The notes beneath the pieces are model-generated. The model ran no database searches. It saw only the letters and a list, made by a program, of their open reading frames with translations, and was not told where the DNA came from. A stretch of 9,072 bases of DNA from the NCBI GenBank assembly GCA_964413635.1, contig CAYPTH010000118.1, positions 1 through 9,072 of the forward strand. Direction: 5' to 3'. A program made the position numbers and the translations under genes. The stretch comes from CAYFQV01 sp964413635. Lineage in GTDB: Bacteria > Spirochaetota > Spirochaetia > DSM-27196 > PWMO01. The stretch's first letter is position 1. Each line of letters starts with the position of its first letter. Positions 7,401 to 9,072 of this stretch are shown in pieces.

Positions 7401-7961
7401 CTACAATAGATCGGACGGGGTGTCCACGTCGGCGTGTACCGCCGGGTTGTCGGTGGTTATACGGTGGACGGCGTAGTAACGGTGGACCTCGGCCATGCTC
7501 GCGTCGGAGGGCAGGGAGAGGATGCGGGGCACCAGGCGCCGTTGCATCAGAACGGGGTGCCCCGGGGCGTCTCCGTGAAACGGGCGAACCACCGGATGGT
7601 CGCCTCCCGAGAGCACGGATGCAAAATCCGACGGTGCAAGGCCGGGAAGATCCCCCGGGACCACCGCGAAGCGGTGAGTTGAAACGGCGCGCACCCCGCG
7701 CTGAATGGATGTAAACATCCCGCGAAGGTACCAAGGGTTGTACACCGGGTCAACGTTTGGGATTGGGCGGACAAGCGTGAGGATTCGCTCCGCGTCATGG
7801 CCAAGCACAAGGATGACTCGAGTACTTACGACCAGCGCCGCACGTATTACCGACTCGATCACTCGGCAGTCTTTGTAGGGATGGAGAAGCTTATTACTTC
7901 CGAATCGGCTCGACATGCCTGCGGCAAGCACAATCGTGTCGAGCTCATTGTGAATGGTCAT
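7401..7961 (-). CDS. MocA-like molybdenum cofactor nucleotidyltransferase (MobA-like NTP transferase)
   Basis: This cytoplasmic enzyme is expected to transfer CMP from CTP to Mo-molybdopterin, making the molybdopterin cytosine dinucleotide cofactor used by bacterial molybdenum hydroxylases. The protein has 186 residues, close to the 190-200 usual for MocA. The nucleotide-binding signature LAAGMSSRFGSNKLL occupies residues 12-26. Next come GMFTSIQ (81-87), the metal-binding PGDLPG with Asp104 (102-107; the family more often has GDMP), GHPVL (134-138) and the terminal DVDTPSDL (178-185). Cytosine specificity is inferred from the neighbouring enzymes rather than shown by a residue. No strong ribosome site precedes the ATG, but no other usable start exists upstream in frame. 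It is the first gene of the minus-strand operon; the transporter genes follow after 21 bases. A molybdenum-independent nucleotidyltransferase is the main alternative. Confidence 0.87.
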   Translation of the reverse strand: MTIHNELDTIVLAAGMSSRFGSNKLLHPYKDCRVIESVIRAALVVSTRVILVLGHDAERILTLVRPIPNVDPVYNPWYLRGMFTSIQRGVRAVSTHRFAVVPGDLPGLAPSDFASVLSGGDHPVVRPFHGDAPGHPVLMQRRLVPRILSLPSDASMAEVHRYYAVHRITTDNPAVHADVDTPSDLL

Positions 7962-7978
7962 GTCTATATGGCAATCTT

Positions 7979-7994
7979 GACAACAATATTTGTC
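7979..7994. promoter_or_regulatory. Inverted repeat, possible operator
   Basis: GACAA (7979-7983) and TTGTC (7990-7994) are perfect inverted copies separated by six AT-rich bases. They overlap the TTGACA hexamer on the plus strand and lie 18 bases upstream of the mocA start on the minus strand. The position suits a repressor that could act on both operons. The arms are short, so chance is a real possibility. Confidence 0.25.
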
Positions 7995-8069
7995 CGCGAT
8001 TAACTGGGCTTTCCGACGGTAAACTATTGGTTGCAGATTAGCACATCAGTACATTTTTACATATGCCAA

Positions 8070-8145
8070 ACGGAGAAGAGCTCGACCACGTGTTTCCGCA
8101 TTGAATGTATGCGGCGGAAGCTCACGGACGTCGCGTCCTCTCCGT
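8070..8145 (+). promoter_or_regulatory. Candidate structured leader RNA of the second hydroxylase operon (three-way junction)
   Basis: Four complementary segments nest into one closed fold. The closing stem P1 pairs ACGGAGA (8070-8076) with TCTCCGT (8139-8145). Inside it P2 pairs GAGCT (8078-8082) with AGCTC (8119-8123), capped by P3, CCGCAT (8096-8101) with ATGCGG (8109-8114). P4 is the hairpin GGACG-TCG-CGTCC (8126-8138), which abuts P1 directly. Only one base separates P1 from P2, and two separate P2 from P4. The ribosome binding site (8155-8159) follows P1 by nine bases. The layout resembles metabolite-sensing leaders, including the general topology of the Moco RNA family, but I do not recognise Moco-specific sequence. 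Complementarity is seen; function is inferred. Confidence 0.35.
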
Positions 8146-8154
8146 AACACATCG

Positions 8155-8159
8155 GGAGG
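8155..8159 (+). promoter_or_regulatory. Ribosome binding site that fixes the start of the second FAD subunit
   Basis: GGAGG, within GGGAGGG, lies five bases before ATG 8165. An in-frame ATG at 8105 has no comparable site, and the 20 residues it would add (MYAAEAHGRR and onward) are not part of the family. The shorter start is therefore preferred. Confidence 0.8.
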
Positions 8160-8164
8160 GTACA

Positions 8165-8980
8165 ATGAATCACGATTTCCAGTACGTTGCCCCCACGACT
8201 AAGACTGAGCTCCTCGATTTCCTGGCCGAGCATGGAGAGAGTTCCGCAGTCTTCTCGGGTGGTACGGATCTGTTTGTGAGCATTCGCGACGACCTGGCGA
8301 AGCCGGACTACGTTGTGGATCTCAAGACTGTCGACGAGCTTTGCCGGCTTACCTACACCGCCGACGGAGGATTGAGCATTGGCGCGGGTGTTACCGTCAA
8401 CGAGCTTGTCGACAGCGCGGATGTGCAGAAGCACTATCCGATTCTCCACATTGCCGGTGACCAACTGGCGACATTTCAACTCAGGAACCGGGCAACCGTT
8501 GCGGGCAATCTGGTGACGGCTTCTCCCTGCGGTGATATGTCGTCTCCGCTTCTGTGCCTGGGAGCACGGGTGGTTCTGACCTCGAAGCGAGGATCCCGGG
8601 AACTGGCGATCCAGGAGTTCATAACCGGAGTGAAGAAGACCGCAATTGCGCCGGACGAAATCATGGAGAAGATTCTCGTCCCCGCGGAGTCTGCCGGCAT
8701 GACCGGCGGCTATCGCAAGCTGAAGCGTATCAAGGGCCACGATCTCGGTTTGATAGGGGTAGCACTCACAAGGAAGAATGGCTCCTTCCGTGTTGCCATC
8801 AGCTCAGCCGCGCCGACTCCGGTGCTACTGCCGGAGTTCAAGGCGGGGACCGATTACGAAGACGTAAAGAACGCCGCAATGGATGCAATCAGTCCTATCG
8901 ATGACGTGCGGTGCACCGCGGAGTACCGCAGCTACATGGTTGGTGAGTACATCAAGCGGCTCATGGAAGAGGTTGCATAG
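8165..8980 (+). CDS. Molybdenum hydroxylase, FAD-binding subunit (second enzyme)
   Basis: This is the flavoprotein subunit of a second hydroxylase, first gene of its operon. From ATG 8165 it has 271 residues and begins MNHDFQYVAPTTKTELLDFL, the normal start of the family. FAD-binding loops are SGGTDL (31-36) and TVAGNLVTASPCGD (111-124). The latter is close to the standard pattern, with one Gly changed to Ala and the usual acidic residue kept. The flavoprotein C-terminal domain begins near GGYRKLKRIKGHDLGLIGVA and ends with DDVRCTAEYRSYMVGEYIKRL. Its second FAD loop differs clearly from that of the other FAD subunit in this window, so the two are distinct subclasses rather than a recent duplication. 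The stop TAG is immediately followed by the ATG of the iron-sulfur subunit. The FAD-FeS order matches coxMSL/cutMSL-type operons, so a Mo subunit should come next. Confidence 0.92.
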   Translation: MNHDFQYVAPTTKTELLDFLAEHGESSAVFSGGTDLFVSIRDDLAKPDYVVDLKTVDELCRLTYTADGGLSIGAGVTVNELVDSADVQKHYPILHIAGDQLATFQLRNRATVAGNLVTASPCGDMSSPLLCLGARVVLTSKRGSRELAIQEFITGVKKTAIAPDEIMEKILVPAESAGMTGGYRKLKRIKGHDLGLIGVALTRKNGSFRVAISSAAPTPVLLPEFKAGTDYEDVKNAAMDAISPIDDVRCTAEYRSYMVGEYIKRLMEEVA

Positions 8981-9072
8981 ATGACAAGAAACATATCAGT
9001 GACAATAAACGGCGAGCAGTACACACGCGACGTTCCCGAGAACATGACGCTGCTTCATTTCCTCCGCAACGC
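8981..9072 (+). CDS. Molybdenum hydroxylase, [2Fe-2S] subunit (second enzyme), N-terminal fragment
   Basis: Only the first 30 codons are inside the window; the gene runs off the right edge. The visible protein, MTRNISVTINGEQYTRDVPE and then NMTLLHFLRN, fits the opening beta strands and first helix of the CoxS-type ferredoxin subunit. It lines up with VTFTINDRKTEALVRPGDTLLRVLRE of the first enzyme's small subunit. The cluster-binding cysteines would come later and are not seen. The ATG follows the FAD gene's TAG with no gap, and AAGAGG (8967-8972) is an acceptable ribosome site eight bases upstream. Confidence 0.85.
   Translation, partial: MTRNISVTINGEQYTRDVPENMTLLHFLRN

Larger units (their letters stand above)
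7962..8164. promoter_or_regulatory. Divergent intergenic region between the mocA operon and the second hydroxylase operon
   Basis: About 200 bases, more AT-rich than the genes, separate two divergently read operons and must hold both promoters. On the plus strand there is a perfect -35 hexamer TTGACA (7977-7982), but only a poor -10 (TTAACT, 8000-8005). A second weak pair is TTGGTT (8027-8032) and TACATT (8050-8055), 17 bases apart. I see no convincing minus-strand promoter. The right part holds a foldable leader, described separately. No coding capacity is supported here. Confidence 0.55.

Noticed and set aside
7961..8065. ModE-type operator near the TATAT-like bases
   Set aside because: Only short partial matches to the half-site (CTATATG) were seen and no properly spaced second half, so it is not supportable.
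8070..8145. Assigning the leader firmly to the known Moco riboswitch family
   Set aside because: The topology is similar in outline, but I cannot see the family's conserved bases and the element is shorter, so only a generic structured leader is claimed.
8105..8164. Longer start for the second FAD subunit at ATG 8105
   Set aside because: There is no ribosome binding site, the added residues are not family-like, and it would translate through the leader structure. ATG 8165 has GGAGG at ideal spacing.
8057..8740. Minus-strand open frame of 227 codons overlapping the second FAD subunit and its leader
   Set aside because: The plus strand carries an unmistakable FAD-binding subunit with a good ribosome site. 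The antisense product resembles nothing.

Overview
The window looks like a chromosomal segment of a diderm (Gram-negative-type) bacterium with a fairly high GC content, about 58-60% by eye. The solute-binding protein has a Sec-type signal peptide and no lipobox cysteine, which fits a periplasm. A Na+-translocating decarboxylase subunit suggests an anaerobic or fermentative lifestyle. I cannot fix the phylum; a spirochaete or similar anaerobe would fit, but that is a weak inference.

Layout. (1) 1-763 (+): C-terminal two thirds of a Na+-pumping decarboxylase beta subunit (OadB/GcdB/MmdB family). (2) 835-4500 (+): a complete three-subunit molybdenum hydroxylase of the xanthine dehydrogenase/CO dehydrogenase family, in the order Mo subunit - FAD subunit - 2x[2Fe-2S] subunit, with a plausible sigma70 promoter just upstream. 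(3) 4497-7961 (-): an operon read right to left, made of a MocA-like molybdenum cofactor nucleotidyltransferase, a periplasmic binding protein, a FecCD-type permease and a FecE-type ATPase. (4) 8165-9072 (+, runs off the end): a second molybdenum hydroxylase operon that starts with the FAD subunit and is followed with no gap by its [2Fe-2S] subunit. The Mo subunit is expected just beyond the window.

The theme of the segment is molybdenum enzymes. Two different molybdo-flavo-iron-sulfur hydroxylases flank a cofactor-maturation gene that shares an operon with a BtuCDF/FecBCDE-type importer. The simplest reading is that the importer brings in molybdate or tungstate (as MolABC of Haemophilus does) or another metal needed by these enzymes. 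MocA would convert molybdopterin to the cytosine-dinucleotide form used by this enzyme family. In both hydroxylases electrons would flow from substrate to Mo, then the two [2Fe-2S] clusters, then FAD. The substrates cannot be read from the sequence. The first enzyme has Ala where classical xanthine dehydrogenases have the purine-binding Glu after GGGFGGK.

Two non-coding structures stand out. The convergent operons meet with overlapping stop codons that lie in the loop of a strong hairpin (4486-4513). The leader of the second hydroxylase operon can fold into a closed three-way junction (8070-8145) ending just before the ribosome binding site, which makes it a candidate cis-regulatory RNA. No tRNA, rRNA, insertion sequence, CRISPR array or long repeat was seen. 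No gene-free stretch exceeds about 205 bases.
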